Source of the DNA: Hippophae tibetana
Taxonomy: Eukaryota; Streptophyta; Magnoliopsida; Rosales; Elaeagnaceae
Reading direction: 5' to 3'
NCBI GenBank assembly: GCA_037013495.1
Contig: CM072810.1
Span: 71,098,449-71,162,448 of the forward strand
Length of the DNA stretch: 64,000 bases
The notes under the pieces are model-generated. The model ran no database searches, had not been told where the DNA came from, and saw only the letters and a program-made list of their open reading frames with translations. Made by a program: the position numbers and the translations under genes. This document shows, in pieces, positions 15,443-29,251 of the stretch. How positions within the stretch are numbered: position 1 is the first letter of the stretch; every line of letters starts with the position of its first letter.

Positions 15443-18400
15443 CTTGTTGGATATTAAGAACTTTAGAATTTTTTTAAAACCACCCTTGAGTAGTAACTGC
15501 ATCGCTATTATGGTGCAATTGAATAAAACCGATAGCAAAAAAAACGGCCTAGGTGCGACGAAAATTTTAAACTCTCGGTAGGTGATGTAAACGTGGAATT
15601 TGATTTCAAAAAATAATATTCTTCGGAATCCATGCTCTGATTATAGGAACCTTTACAAGGTTCGATTTGATATATTATATTAAAAGTTTCGACACCCGAG
15701 TCAAAAGTAAAGGCGGTGTAAAATTGGAACTCAAATTTATCAAATGTTCTTTTTTTTAATATTGTAAACAGTAGAATCCATCTTCCGATTCCTACAATTT
15801 TTTATGAAGAACAAAGATTGATTGAGAGTAGATATAAAGATCAAGACTAAGAGATGAGAATTTAAAAAAGAACTACGAAATGAAATCCACATACGAAAAC
15901 GACATCATTAATTCCATAAAACCAAAACCTTTTGATGCCAAAATATAATGATCACTCCATTTGATGTGTCAAATCGAGGCATTCCATCAAGAACCCTTGG
16001 AAGAAAAGTACAAAGCTTGGTAAAAAATATTTTCATTAATTATACTAGTTCTTTCTCCTTCAAAAGGTTGTTGTTCTCTTAAATAAGCAGCAAAACCCTA
16101 CACGTAATGCAACCTTAGTGGGGATATTTAATTGTGAAATGTGTTTAATCTATCCGTAAATAATAAAAGCATAAAAAATATATGATAAATAAGACAAATA
16201 AAATTCAAAAATTTAGTATAAACCAAAGCACTAAACATAAAGTCCCATAATTAAATAAAACAAAAATAATTGCTTCCAAAATTAATTCTTCCATTTGATA
16301 TTCCTAATATATCCCTTGTAAAGGATCATTAGAATATTTTATGATCTTGAGAATATTTGTTGGATATTAAGAACTTAAGAATTTTTTTAAACACACTCTT
16401 GGTGAGTAACTGCATCGCTCTTATGGTGGCCTTGAATAAAACCGAAAGCAAAAAAAACGGAATAGGTGCGACGAAAATTTTAAAATCTCGGTAGGTCATG
16501 TAAACGGTGGAATTGGATTTAAAAAGGTAATATTCTTCGGAATCCAAGCTCTGATTATAGGAACCTTTACAAGGTTCGATTTGATATATTATATTAAAAG
16601 TTTCGACACCCGAGTCAAAAGTAAAGGCGGTGTAAAATTGGAACTCAGATTTATCAAATGTTCTTTTTTCAATATTGTAAACATTAGAATCCATCTTCTT
16701 TTTCCTTAAATTTTTTTATGAAGAACAAAAATTTATTGAGAGTAGATATAAAGATCAAGACTAAGAGATGAGTATTTAAAAAAGAACTACGAAATGAAAT
16801 CAACAGACGAAAACGACATCATTAATTCCATAAAACCAAAACATTTTGATAAAAACAAATCATGATCACTCCATTTGATGTGTCAAATCGAGGCATTCCA
16901 TCCAGAACCCTAGGAAGAAAAGTACAAAGCTTGGTAAACAATATTTTCATTAAGTATACTATTTCTTCCTACATCAAAAGGTGTTTGTGTTCTTATATAA
17001 GCAACAAAACCCTAGACGTAATGCAACCTTAGTGGGGATATTTAGTTGTGAAATGTGCTTAATCCATCCGTAAATAAAAAAAGCATAAAAATACTTATGA
17101 TAAATTAGAAAAATTAAATTCAACTATTCAGTAAAAACAAAATCGCTAAACATAAGAGGCCCATAATTAAATAAAACAAAAATAATTGCTTCCAAAATTA
17201 ATCCTTCCATTTGATATTCCAAATCTATCCCTTGTAAAGGATCATGAGAATGTTTTATGATCTTGAGAATACTTGTTGGATATTAAGAACTTTAGAATTT
17301 TTTTAAACACACTCTTGAGTATTCACTCCATCGTTCTTATGGTGGAATTGAATAAAACCGAAAGCAAAAAAAATGGCATAGGTGCGACGAAAATTTTAAA
17401 CTCTCTGTAGGTGATGTAAACGGTAGAATTTGATTTCAAAAAATAATATTCTTTGGAATCCATCCTCTAATTATAGGAACCTTTACAAGGTTCGATTTGA
17501 TATATTATATTAAGAGTTTCGACACCCGAGTCAAAAGTAAAGGCGGTGTAAAATTGGAACTCTGATTTATCAAATGTTCTTTTTTTTAATATTGTAAACA
17601 GTAGAATCCATCTTCCGATTCCTACAATTTTTTATGAAGAACAAAGATTGATTGAGAGTAGATATAAAGATCAAGACTAAGAGATGAGAATTTAAAAAAG
17701 AACTACGAAATGAAATCGACAGACGAAAACGACATCATTAATTCCATAAAACCAAAACGTTTTGATGCCAAAAAATAAGGATCACTCCATTTGATGTGTC
17801 AAATCGAGGCATTCCATCAAGAACCCTTGGAAGCAAACTACAAAGCTTGGTAAAAAATATTTTCATTAATTATACTAGTTCTTCCTCCTTAAAAAGGTTG
17901 TTGTTTTCTTAAATAAGCAACAAAACCCTACACGTAATGCAACCTTGGTGGGAATATTTAGTTGTGAAATGTGCTTAATACATCCGCAAATAATAAAAGC
18001 ATAAAAAACATATGATAAATAAGACAAATAAAATTCAAAAACTTAGTATAAACAAAATGGCTAGACATAAAGTCGCATAATTAAATAAAATAAAAATAAT
18101 TGCTTCCAAAATTAATTCTTCCATTTGATATTCCAAATATATCCCTTGTAAAGGATCATGAGAATGTTTTATGATCTTGAGAATACTTGTTGGATATTAA
18201 GAACTTTAGAATTTTTTTAAACACACTCTTGAGTAGTAACTCCATCGCTCTTATGGTGGAATTGAATAAAACCGATAGAAAAAAAACGGCATAGGTGCGA
18301 CGAAAATTTTAAACTCTCGGTAGGTGATGTAAAGTGGAATTTGATTTCCAAAAATAATATTCTTCGGAATCCATCCTCTGATTATAGGAACCTTTACAAG

Positions 18401-21400
18401 GTTCGATTTGATATATTAGATTAAAAGTTTCGACACCCGAGTCAAAAGTAAAGGCGGTGTAAAATGGGAACTCTAATTTATCAATTGCTCTTTTTTTTAA
18501 GTTGTAAACAGTAGAATCCATGTTCTTTTTCCCACAATTTTTTATGAAGAACAAAGATTGATTGATAGTAGATATAAAGATCAAGACTAAGATATGAGTA
18601 TTTCAAAAAGAACTACGAAATGAAATCCATAGACAAAAACGACATCATTAATTCCATAAAACCAAACCTTTTGATGCCAACAAATAATGATCACTCCCTT
18701 TGATATGTCAAATCCCGGCATTCGATCAAGAACCCTTGGAAGAAAACTACAAAGCTTGGTAAAAAATATTTTCATTAATTATACTAGTTCTTCCTCCTTC
18801 AAAAGGTTGTTATTTTATTATATAAGCAACAAAACCCTAGACGTAATGCAACCTTAGTGGGGATATTTAGTTGTGAAATGTGCTTAATCCATCCGTAAAT
18901 AAAAAAAGCATAAAAACACTTATGATAAATTAGAAAAATTAAATTCAACTATTCAGTAAAAACAAAATCGTTAAACATAAGAGGCCCATAATTAAATAAA
19001 ACAAAAATAATTGATTCCAAAATTAATCCTTCCATTTGATATTCCAAATCTATCCCTTGTAAAGGATCTAAGAGTATTTTAATGATCTTGAGAATATTTG
19101 TTGGATATTCAGAACTTTCGAATTTTTTTAAACACACTCTTTGTTAGTAACTCAATAGCTCTTATGGAAGCATTGAAAAAAACCGAAAGCACAAAAAACG
19201 GAATAGATGCGACGAAAATTTTAAAATCTCGGTAGGTCATGAAAGTGGTGAAGTTTGAGTTCGAAAAATAATATTCTTAGGAATCAATGCTCTGATTATT
19301 GGAATCTTTTCAAGCTTCGATTTGATATATTATATTAAAAGTTTCGACACCCGAGTCAAAAGTAAAGGCGGTGTAAAATTGGAACTCTTATTTATCAAAT
19401 GCACTTTTTTATAATATTGTAAACAGTAGAATCCATCTTCTTTTTCCTACAATGTGTTTTATGAAGAACAAAGATTCATTGAGAGCAGATATAAAGATCA
19501 AGACTAGGAGAAGAGTATTTAAAAAAGAACTACGAAATGAAATCCAAAAACGAAAACGACATCATTAATTCCATAAAACCAAAACCTTTTGATGCCAAAA
19601 AATAATGATCACTCCATTTGATGTGTCAAATCGAGGCATTCCATCAAGAACCCTTGGTGAAAAGTACAAAGTTTGGTATAAAATATTTTCATTAATTATA
19701 CTAGTTCTTCCTCCTTCAAAAGGTTGTCGTTTTATTATATAAACAACAAAACCCTACACGTAATGCAACCTTAGTGGAGATATATAGTTGTGAAATGTGC
19801 TTAATCCATCCGTAAATAATAAAAGCATCAAAAACATATGATAAATAAGACAAATAAAATTCAGAAATTTAGTATAAACAAAATCGCTAAACATAAAGTC
19901 CCATAATTAAATAAAACAAAAATAATTGCTTTCAAAATTAATTCTTCCATTTGATATTCCAAATATATCCCTTGTAAAGGATCATGAGAATATTTTATGA
20001 TCTTGAGAATATTTGTTGGATATTAAGAACTTTATAATTTTTTTAAACACACTCTTGGTGAGTAACTCCATCGCTCTTATGGTGGCATTGAATAAAACCG
20101 AAAGCTAAAAAAACGTAATATGTGCGAAAAAAATTTTAAACTCTCGGTAGGTGATGTAAACGGTGGAATTCGATTTAAAAAAATAATATTCTTCGGAATC
20201 CATGCTCTTATTATAGAAACTTTTACAAGGTTCGATTTGATATATTATATTAAAAGTTTCGAAACCCGAGTCAAAAGTAATGCCGTGTAATTTTGGAACT
20301 CTGATTTATCTAATGTTCTTTTTTTTAATATTGTAAACAGTAGAATCCATCTTCTTTTTCGTACAATATTTTTATGAAGAACAAAGATTTATTGATAGTA
20401 GATATAAAGATCAAGGCTAAGAGATGGTGATTTAAAAAAGAACTATGAAATGATATCCAAATACGAAAACAACATCATTAATTCCCTAAACCCCATCCTT
20501 TTTATAAAAAAAAATCAGGATCACTCCCTTTGATGTGTCAAATCCAGGCATTCCATCCAGAACCGTAGGAAGAAAAGTACAAAGCTTGGTAAACAATATT
20601 TTCATTAAGTATACTATTTCTTCCTCCATCAAAAGGTTGTTGTGTTCTTATATAAGCAAAAAAAAACCTAGACGTAATGCAAACTTAGTGGGATATTTAG
20701 TTGTGAAATGTGCTTAATCCATCCGTAAATAAAAAAAGCATAAAAATACTTATTATAAATTAGAAAAATTAAATTCAACAATTCAGTAGAAACAAAATCG
20801 CTAAACATAGGAGGCCCATAATTAAATAAAACAAAAATAATTGCTTCCAAAATTAATCCTTCCATTTGATATTCCAATTCTATCCCTTGTGAAGGATCAT
20901 AAGAATATTTTAATGATATTGAGAATATTTGTTGGATATTCAGAACTTTAGAATTTTTTTAAACACACTCTTTGTCAGTAACTCAATAGCTCAGTAACTC
21001 AGTAACTCAATAGCTTTTTAGAAAATTTTAAAATCTCGGTCGGTCATGAAAGTGGTGAAATTTGAGTTCAAAAAATAATATTCGTAGGAATCAATGCTCT
21101 AATTATTGGAATCTTTACAAGCTTCGATTTGATATATTATATTAAAAGTTTCGACACCCGAGTCAAAAGTAAAGGCGGTGTAAAATTGGAACTCTTATTT
21201 ATCAAATGCTCTTTTTTATAATATTGTAAACAGTAGAATCCATCTTCTTTTTCCTACAATGTGTTTTATGAAGAACAAAGATTGATTGAGAGTAGATATA
21301 AAGATCAAGACTAAGAGATGAGTATTTAAAAAAGAACTACGAAATGAAATCCACAGACGAAAACGACATCATTAATTCCATAAAACCAAAACCTTTTGAT

Positions 21401-21519
21401 GCCAAAAAATAATGATCACTCCATTTGATGTGTCAAATCGAGGCATTCCATCAAGAACCCTTGGAAGAAAAGTACAAAGCTTGGTATAAAATATTTTCAT
21501 TAATTATACTAGTGCTTCA
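15443..21519. repeat. Alternating A/B satellite variants
   Basis: Successive monomers alternate between two variant types. Type A (starts 15443, 17272, 19097) has 'cataaagtcccat' or a near match. Type B (starts 16356, 18186, 20012) has 'cataagaggcccat' and 'tagaaaaattaaattcaac'. This implies an A-B dimer of about 1.83 kb. The partial copy after 20928 also carries a local slip duplication, 'cagtaactcagtaactcaatagct', near 20990-21015, and a deletion beside it. Confidence 0.75.
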
Positions 21520-23470
21520 TGATGAGCGAAAACCGGCAACGCCGATTCTTGCCAATACTTTGGGTTTAATATTTATAAAACTCTCGCAAGTGCACGAATC
21601 ATTTCGAAGAAAATGATAAGTATACTCCCAATGTCGATCTAAGGAAGGAATGTATGTGGTTTTTAATTTATTATTCAAACTTTTAAAAACGAAATTAAAT
21701 CCTAAACATCCTGTCACGATAGTTTGGTTTTTGTGTTCCTAATCTAATAACATAAAATAAACATATATACAGATTAATTAAATATAATCTAATAACATAA
21801 AAATAAACATAGATACAAATTCAATAAATAATTATCTAAAAATAAACATATATACAGATTCAATAAATATTCATGCAAATTTTTATCATTTATATTAGCG
21901 GAGTATTTATGGATGTAATAACTAAATTAATTATGCTTGCTCATATTAAATAGGTTATTAAAGATATAAATTGATATTTTATTGATTCTCTCTTTTTTAT
22001 ATAAATACCACCTTTGGTGGGGTTAGATATTCTTTGTTAACTAAACAAATCAATTAACACCTATGGGTGGGGTTGATAACTAATGTGTTTAATTAAATTA
22101 ATTCCTTTTTCTAAGAGATTGAAAATGAACCATTTAAATGCCACCTTTGGTGGGGTTAGACAATTTAAACATTATTCAAGGTGTCCAAATCAAACATAAG
22201 AATTTAATTATCCGAGTACTAACTTTCAAGTTTTAAAACCACTATTGAAAACATGTTGTCAATACATTTTCACATAATAATTCTTATAAAAACTTTTGAA
22301 ATAGAGTTTCACTCTAACTACCGGGCGATTGTACCAACAAATAAAAGAGCACTACTCTAAATTAGACCGGATAACTAAACCTTAAAATCTAATTTTCAGG
22401 TTTAAGTTTGTAATAAAAAATAATATATTTCTCTCTAACATTCTTAATATAAAATCTTGAATAAAAACAAAATCAATTCATTTAAGAGATTTTTACCTAT
22501 TTAATATTTCGCAAGCATAACAACGTCATTATTACATCATATTTACTAAACAGCCAGCATAGTTAAATTTAACCACAGACAAGTTGAATATAACATGTAA
22601 GAATAAAGCATAAAAATAACTGTAAAGAAAATAAAATCCTTACAGAACTTCGACGCTATTCCCGTAGCTGAAAAACCTCCGAGCGGAATTTGCACTTCCA
22701 TATATTGAATCAAAAATCTAAATTATTACAAAAACATTACAAGTTCCTCTCAAAAAGAGAAGAACTCTAAACCTAAGAGAATTGAACTAAAAACTAAGAG
22801 AAAAACAAAGAAAAGCTTAGAAACTAAGAAAGAAACTAAGAGAAACTAAAAACTAAGAAATGAGAGAAAGAAAGAAGAGAGAAGTGAGTTTTGAAGGTGT
22901 GATTTGAAGTGAAGGGAAGGGGATATTTATAGGTGAGGATGGAGAGAAAAAATGAGTAAACAAATGTTAAAAAAATATTAAAAAATGTAAAAACGCGTAT
23001 TGGAATTGCTGATGTCATCAATGACGTCATCATGACGTCACAGGGCTGCTGCACGTGAAAAATGGGGCGAAAACGCGTTGGGCGCGCGGATGGGCGGCTG
23101 CTGGGCGCTGCGCGCGCGCGGATGGGCATGTCAACGCGCGCGGGCGCGCGCGCATGGGCTGCGGCGCGCGATTTCCGTCTTTTTGACATTTTTGACCTTT
23201 TCGACCCATTTTGTCCAATTTTTCCATGTTTGTTGACCTTCTTCCACTTATTTATTGATATATTTGTGATGTATTGCTTCAAGTATTCCTCTTTGAGTCT
23301 TTAAATTGCGTTTTTAAGCCAAAATTCCTGAAAAACAATAAATATACCCGTGATTCCGAAAAAGACAAATTTATATAAATATATGATAAAACATATAAAT
23401 ATATATATATATTTAATCAATTAATGTACATAAAATAATGGTTATTTTAGTGCTTTTTGAGCACTCATCA
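21520..23470 (-). repeat. 3' LTR of the autonomous Athila element
   Basis: 1951 bp. Read on the minus strand it starts TGATGAGTGC and ends CGCTCATCA, so it has TG...CA ends. It matches the LTR at 32935-34946 over its length, with about 22 substitutions by eye (~1.2%) plus an ~82-bp length difference in the GC-rich part (about 23058-23172 here). The first 30 bases on the minus strand contain a hairpin AGTGCT-CAAAA-AGCACT that the other LTR has lost. Confidence 0.93.
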
Positions 23471-23482
23471 CAACCCCCAACC
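23471..23482 (-). other. Polypurine tract
   Basis: On the minus strand GGTTGGGGGTTG lies directly against the 3' LTR start TGATGAG. It is the expected plus-strand priming site. The same 12 bases sit at 56506-56517 in the nested element. Confidence 0.85.
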
Positions 23483-25354
23483 AGCTTCTTGCTAGTCCCT
23501 TAGCAAGAGAAGCGATAAAAGCTAAAAATTAAACTATCCTAAATCACTTTCGTGGATTGAAATGGTTGCATTTAGCCTATGCAACAAGCCGTTAAACCCC
23601 TAGGTTGCCCTAGTGGACGAGTTTGAGTCTCGTGAGGGTTTTCAGTAATGATACCCACAAACATTGAACTAAATGTAAAAATAAAAACAATCAAAACAAA
23701 AATTAAAATTACAACACAATCAAAAATTAATTTAAGAATAAAAGAAAACAACATATCACAAAAATATCTCATACTTTTTAATCTCCTTTAAGATCATAAT
23801 TAAAATCTCAAGCATAAGTTATTTTAATCTCTTTAAACAATCATGATTTTATTATAATAATTAGTCGAAAATCATTTTCATATTTCATTTCAAAAATGTA
23901 TCAATTTAATTTTACCGAATATCAGTGTCATGAATCAGAATTCGCTTCGACTCTATTCCTCACAAGTCAATACTATCAAAGCATTGAATCCTATGGGTTC
24001 AAACACTCATACTAATTTATATGCGAAAGAGTTGATGTATAGAAATGAACTAATATGTTCGCATATGTATAAAGAATAAAGGCTCAAAGTGTTATTTTAA
24101 CATTGATCTCATGAAAGGAATCGAATGTATAAATTATAAAGATATCATATATAAAAATAATTTTAATGCATAAATCAAACTCATTAAGAAAGAATTTCAA
24201 GATATATGCTTTTTACAAATGAAGAAATTGCAATGACTTTTTAGGGAATTACTTCCTATATCTTTCTTTTGTATTTAACTTTTACTCACAACTTTGTTGG
24301 CAATGTGGGTCATAGTATGTAGATGATACTATGTTTTTATCTCTCTATACATTTTTTTTAATATATGTATTTTTTAGAGAGTCAACCCATGTACAGATTA
24401 TACATTTTTTTGGATTTTGGTGAGTGGTTAATTTTGTGGCTTTTTTGTTTGATCTTGGTTTAGGTAACCCCAGATATGTCTTTTTTTTTTTTTTAGGAGT
24501 CATGCATGAATGAGATATAAGCATATACTATCAATTTCTACTCAAATCGTTTAATCTAAACAAAAATAATAATAAAAAATATATGATACTCTATTAAGAT
24601 GAGAAAAAAATTCATACATTCAATGCTAATACCTATAGAGATCATCTAAACTTTTGAATAAATAAGAAATGTGTTTGGAGTAGAGAAAATATATATTTCA
24701 CTCTGAATAAAAGAAATTAGGCTCAAATTATATCTCACAAGGGTAGTCTCCACTAAAAATTTATAAACACCGATTTTGGGTTTAATATAATTTCCACATT
24801 TTATCAAGAAATACTAGGTATGACAAAAACTAACTAATTATCAAAAATAATTACAAAATATTTCATGATATGTTTTCAAAAATTAATCTAACAGTACGAA
24901 AGACTTAACTATTTACTTAAATTTGATTTAAAGAAATGATAAATTTTTGTGAGATTTTTTATTTTTATTTTTTTATTAAGCATGGTAACTTTTCACCACC
25001 CCCAACCTAGAACTTACATTGTCCTCAATGTAACAACTGCAAATTAAAGATAAAGAGAAAAGAGGAGAAAGATTACCTATTTCTTGAGAATGTGTAAGTA
25101 GTAATGAAGAAATGCAGGTGCATCCATCATATTCATCATTAAAGTGTGTACAGACAGATCGCTGTGAACTTCTAACATCTCAACAAATATTTTTAGTTTT
25201 AACAATTTTAAAAAAAATTATTCACATATAAGTAAACTGAAATAAATAATAAAATTAAGTAAATAAAACAAATAACAAAAAATTACCTAACATGATGGGT
25301 TGCCTCCCATCCAGTGCTTAGTTTAACGTCTTAGCAAGACGTATCTTTTTGGTG
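23471..25354 (-). other. 3' untranslated region, no env-like frame
   Basis: About 1.9 kb without a convincing gene, where related Athila/Calypso elements may carry an env-like frame. It holds three conserved modules, each also present in the nested element. These are the hairpin ACGTCTT-AGC-AAGACGT at 25326-25342 with 'gggttgcctcccatcc' beside it, the hairpin ACATTG-TCCT-CAATGT at 25016-25031, and a polypurine-tract-like 'ttttcaccacccccaacct' at ~24990-25009. The rest is AT-rich and unremarkable. Confidence 0.7.
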
Positions 25355-25705
25355 CTAAGGATTACTCAGCCAAATGCAATCTATTTCAGCAATGTTGTTT
25401 GGTTCTTCTAAATAAGGCTTGACACGATGGCCATTAACTTTGAACGTTTTTTGTGTCTTGGAGTCCAATAGTTCTACCACTCCATGTTCAAATACCTGAA
25501 CTATTGTGAATGGTCCATCCCATCTTGATCTCAGCTTTCCTGGAAACAATCTTAAACGAGAGTTAAATAAAAGAACTTTCATTCCAGGGTGAAAAGTCTT
25601 AGGAACTAGCCTCTTGTCATGATAGCGCTTAGTACGCTCTTTGTATAATTTGGCATTCTCATAAGCTTCATTCCTAATTTCTTCCAACTCATGAAGCTGG
25701 AGTAA
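25355..25705 (-). pseudogene. Integrase C-terminal region with GPF/Y module
   Basis: In frame with the integrase core after the TGA. It has [22 protein letters not shown], then [33 protein letters not shown], the GPF/Y-type C-terminal module. [11 protein letters not shown] tail follows and the frame ends at 25355. No chromodomain follows, consistent with Athila, which lacks one. Confidence 0.87.
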
Positions 25706-26907
25706 TCATTTTTCACCTGCTTTATCCAAATCCATGTTTAGCTCTTTAATTGCCCAGTAAGCCTTGTGTTCAAGTTCAACTGGAAGGTGGCACGCTTTCC
25801 CAAAGAGTAACCGGTAAGGGCTCATCCCAATAGGTGTTTTGTAAGCGGTGCGGTATGCCCATAAGGCATCATTTAGCTTAAATGCCCAATCCTTCCTTGA
25901 GGGACGCACTGTGCGTTCCAATATTCCCTTAATTTGCCTATTACTTACTTCCACTAAACCGGAAGTTTGAGGATGATATGGAGTAGCTACCTTATGTGTG
26001 ATGTTGTACTTGTTTAGTACTCCATCAAAGAGTTTGTTACAAAAATGGCTACCTCCATCACTTATTATAGCTCTAGGCGTTCCGAACCTACTGAATATGA
26101 ATTCTTTCAAGAATTTCACAACAACATTAGCATCATTGGTTTTGGTGGGGATAGCTTCTACCCACTTGGACACATAATCCACAGCAACCAAAATGTATTG
26201 AAAACCATTAGATGGGGGAAAAGGACCCATAAAGTCAATCCCCCATACATCAAAGAGTTCAACAACTAAATTAGATGTCAAAGGCATTTCATCTCTTTTG
26301 CTTATGTTTCCTGTTCTTTGACATCTATCACATTGTGCACAAAACATATGAGCATCTTTAAAAAGAGTGGGCCAAAAGAATCCAGACTGTAATATCTTAC
26401 GGGCTGTCTTTTCACCTCCAAAATGACCCCCACAATGAAGTTCATGACAAAAAGTCAGAATGCTCTTATGTTCTTCTTCAGGTACACATCTCCGGATGAC
26501 TTGATCTTGACCAATTTTGTATAAATAAGGGTCATCCCAGAAATAGTCCTTAATAGTTTTAAAAAACCTTTTCTTGTCCTGATATGAAGTGTTAGGTCGC
26601 AAAACACCAGTGGCAAGATAGTTTACAATATCAGCATACCATGGGTTCGGACCTATGAAAAATAACTGTTCATCGGGAAAGGTTTCAACTATATCGTCAT
26701 TACTCTCATCTTTAAGAGAATTGAAGTCAGAAATCAACCTAGACAAATGGTCAGCTACTAAGTTTTCACTGCCTTTCTTATCCTTGATTTCTAGGTCAAA
26801 TTCTTGTAGGAGTAAGACCCACCTGATTAATCTTGGCTTGGCATTTGGTTTACTTAATAGGTATCTTAAAGCAGCATGATCAGAATGCACAATCACTTTA
26901 GATCCTA
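25706..26907 (-). pseudogene. RNase H C-terminus and integrase core
   Basis: After the frameshift the frame resumes at [14 protein letters not shown] with the RNase H Asp (VADHLSRL follows). Integrase begins around 26480: the HHCC zinc finger is HELHCGGH...CAQC-DRCQ. The DDE core is visible as [10 protein letters not shown] (first Asp), IISDGGSHF (second Asp) and [15 protein letters not shown] (Glu). The frame ends at a TGA where AGEK is followed by [10 protein letters not shown]. Relatives have Arg there, so CGA to TGA is likely. All integrase catalytic residues are kept, so decay looks recent. Confidence 0.9.
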
Positions 26908-27420
26908 CTAAATAAGACCGAATTTGTCTAGAGAGAATACTATAGCCAAGAATTCCTTTTCAGTGGTGGTGTAATTCATCTGGGCATCATTGAGTGTTTT
27001 GCTAGCATAGTAGATGACATGTAAACGCTTATCCACTCTTTGTCCCAGGACTGCTCCTATTGCATAATCAGAAGCGTCACACATTATTTCAAAGGGTAAA
27101 GACCAGTTTGGTGCCATTATAACAGGGGTAGATGTTAGTTTATCTATCAAGGTATTAAAGGAAATAAGGCAGTCATTGTTGAAGTCAAAATCAGCATCTT
27201 TGGATAGCAAGTTACATAAGGGACGACTTATTTTAGAGAAATCTTTAATAAATCGTCTGTAAAATCCTGCATGTCCCAAGAAGCTTCTTATCCCCTTCAC
27301 AAATGTAGGGGGAGGTAGTTTGGATATCAATTCAACTTTTGCCTTATCAATTTCAATACCCTTGTTTGAAATTATATGTCCTAAAACTATCCATTGTTGA
27401 AGCATAAAATGACTTTTCTC
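26908..27420 (-). pseudogene. RT thumb and RNase H part of pol
   Basis: Same frame as the protease/RT segment after the TAG at 27421. It reads IVLGHIISNKGIEIDKAKVE, then IRSFLGHAGFYRRFIKDFSKIS, the RT connection region. The start of RNase H follows: FEIMCDASDYAIGAVLGQ with its catalytic Asp, then [19 protein letters not shown] with the active-site Glu. The frame is lost at about 26925: one base is missing in 'aaattcggtctt', where 'aaattccggtctt' would read on into [13 protein letters not shown]. This is a -1 frameshift inside RNase H. Confidence 0.88.
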
Positions 27421-29172
27421 CTAACTAAGGGTTAGATTGCATTCAATGCATCTCTCTAAAACCAAAGTCAATTTATGTAAGCAATCATCAAATGAGTTCC
27501 CAAAGACAGAGAAATCGTCCATGAAAATCTCAATGAATTTCTCCACCATGTCCGAGAAAATAGATATCATGCATCTCTGGAAAGTGGCAGGGGCATTGCA
27601 TAACCTAAATGGCATTCTGCGAAAAGCAAATGTCCCAAAAGGACATTTAAATGTGGTCTTTTCCTGATCTTCTGGTGCTATGGGTTCTTGATAATATCCA
27701 GACAGTCCATCCAAAAAACAGTAAAATTCGTGCCCAGCTAATCTTTTCAACATTTGATCAATGAATGGAAGAGGAAAGTGATCCTTTTTTGTATATAAAT
27801 TTAGTTTCCTAAAATCTATACACATTCTCCATCCAGTGATTATTCTAGTGGGCACTAATTCACTTTTGTCATTTTTAACAACTGTTATCCCAGATCTCTT
27901 TGGTACCACATGCACTGGACTAACCCACTTACTATCTGCAATAGGATAGATAATCCCTTCTTCTAATAATTTAAGAATTTTCTTTTTAACTACCTCTTGC
28001 ATGTTTGGGTTTAGTCTTCTTTGGGCCTCTCGTACAGGTTTAGCACCATCCTCCAAGTTGATCTTGTGCATACACATTGTTGGACTAATGCCTCTTATAT
28101 CCCCTATACTCCAACCTATAGATTTCTTAAACTTTTTAAGCACTTTGATGAGTTCCTTTTCTTGTGGTTTGGTCAAGGTTGAAGAAAAAATCACTGGATA
28201 AGTTTCTCCCTCTCCCAAAAACACATATTTTAAGTGCTCAGGTAAGACTTTGAGTTCAAGTTCAGGTGGATTGGCCTCTTTACTAGATGAAGAACTGGGT
28301 AGATTTAAAAGTGTACTAGATTTTGTCATCACTTCATCATTGTCTAGTTGTTTAAGGTACCCATTAATTTCCTCATCTAAATCTTCTTCAACCTTTTCAA
28401 GTGTAAGAACGGTTTCAAGCTTGTCTTCTATTCTGGTTTGTAAAAAGGTGCTTTGGACAAGATTATCCAAAGGATCAACTTCGAATATTTCATCGATGGC
28501 AGAAATAGAAGGAAAAGGTGAAGAATCAAAAACTTTAAAATGAACGGTCTCCCTTAAGACTGTCATTGTCAAATTTCCATCTTGGACATCAATAATAGTT
28601 TTAGTAGTTGCCATAAATGGCCTACCAAGCAATATTGTGTGCTCTCTGTCCAATGCTGGATTTTCTTGCATATCCAGAACCACAAAGTCAACAGGTATTA
28701 TCAGTTTGTCTACCTGTACCAAAACATCCTCAACTATTCCCTCTGGATATTTAAGAGATCTATCTGCAAGTTGAAGGGACATAGTTATGGGTTTTAAATC
28801 CCCTAGATTGAGTTGTAAGAATATAGAGTAGGGCATCAAATTTATACTAGCACCTAAATCAAGCATTGCTTTAGCAACCTTCCTATCCCCCATAGTTATG
28901 TTTATAATAAAACTTCGAGGGTCTTTCAACTTAGGGGGTAGTTTGTGCTGAAGTACAGCGCTAGAAATTTTTGATACTACTACTCGTTCATTCAGTTCAT
29001 ACCTCCTTTTCTTAGTGTTCAACTCTTTGAAAAACTTGGCATATGAGGGCACATTCATGATCACTTCTAATAATGGTAAATTGATATTTACTTTAGAGAG
29101 CATATTAAAAAGATCATTGAATTGCTTATCTTGTTTGGATTCTTTTAACCGGTGGGGAAAAGGTACTTGCAT
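27421..29172 (-). pseudogene. Protease and reverse transcriptase part of pol
   Basis: 583 codons from the first Met, though the frame is open upstream to about 29320 and belongs to a gag-pol fusion. An aspartic protease lies at residues ~75-215 with catalytic Asp in MLDLGASINLMP (residue 105). Reverse transcriptase starts near residue 375 (LLEEGIIYPIADSKWVSPVH, MCIDFRKLN, FLDGLSGY, EKTTFKCPFGTFAFRRMPF, CNAPATFQRCM). The catalytic FMDD is near 27515-27530. Some conserved positions are altered, for instance MPFRLCNAP where Gly is usual. The frame ends at a TAG (27421-27423) where relatives have Trp (NLxLxW-EKCHFM). The next codons, EKSHFM, continue in the same frame, so this is a point nonsense mutation of G-to-A type. 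Confidence 0.88.
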
Positions 29173-29251
29173 CTGGTGTGGTTCTGTTGTCTTTTGAATT
29201 TTGGGGGTGTCAGATGACCCCCCAATGAGTTTTTCAGAAGGCTTGTTAAGT

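Larger units (their letters stand above)
1..21519. repeat. Satellite block I, ~914-bp tandem monomer
   Basis: Tandem array of one AT-rich monomer, all copies in the same orientation. Using the phrase 'cttgttggat' as anchor, copies start at 1, 916, 1745, 2661, 3574, 4490, 5406, 6320, 7234, 8148, 9062, 9975, 10888, 11796, 12710, 13620, 14534, 15443, 16356, 17272, 18186, 19097, 20012 and 20928. Spacing is 908-916 bp except the second copy (829 bp), which carries an ~85-bp deletion near 1495. The last copy is cut by the retrotransposon at 21520. Inside each monomer are a TATA-like 'cttatataagcaac', long A/T runs, and a near-duplicate of about 20 bp (GATCATGAGAAT / GATCTTGAGAAT). Short open frames occur on both strands, but A-run length changes break them from copy to copy, so I annotate no gene here. 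I do not recognise the family. Confidence 0.97.

Noticed and set aside
1..21500. Repeated short open frames in the satellite on both strands (for example 66 codons on the plus strand, 95-127 on the minus strand)
   Set aside because: They recur only because the monomer repeats. A-run length changes (6, 7 or 8 A) break the frames in many copies, and the T-rich minus strand has few stop codons by composition. No domain is recognisable.
22990..23304. GC-rich open frames with Ala/Arg/Pro-rich translations on both strands, also at 34446-34781 and 50841-51239
   Set aside because: They lie within LTR GC islands, exist in several frames at once, and change with LTR indels. They are composition effects, not genes.
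23471..25354. Search for an env-like gene between integrase and 3' LTR
   Set aside because: No frame of meaningful length or with membrane or signal segments. The only open stretch (23572-23772, minus) is short and AT-driven.
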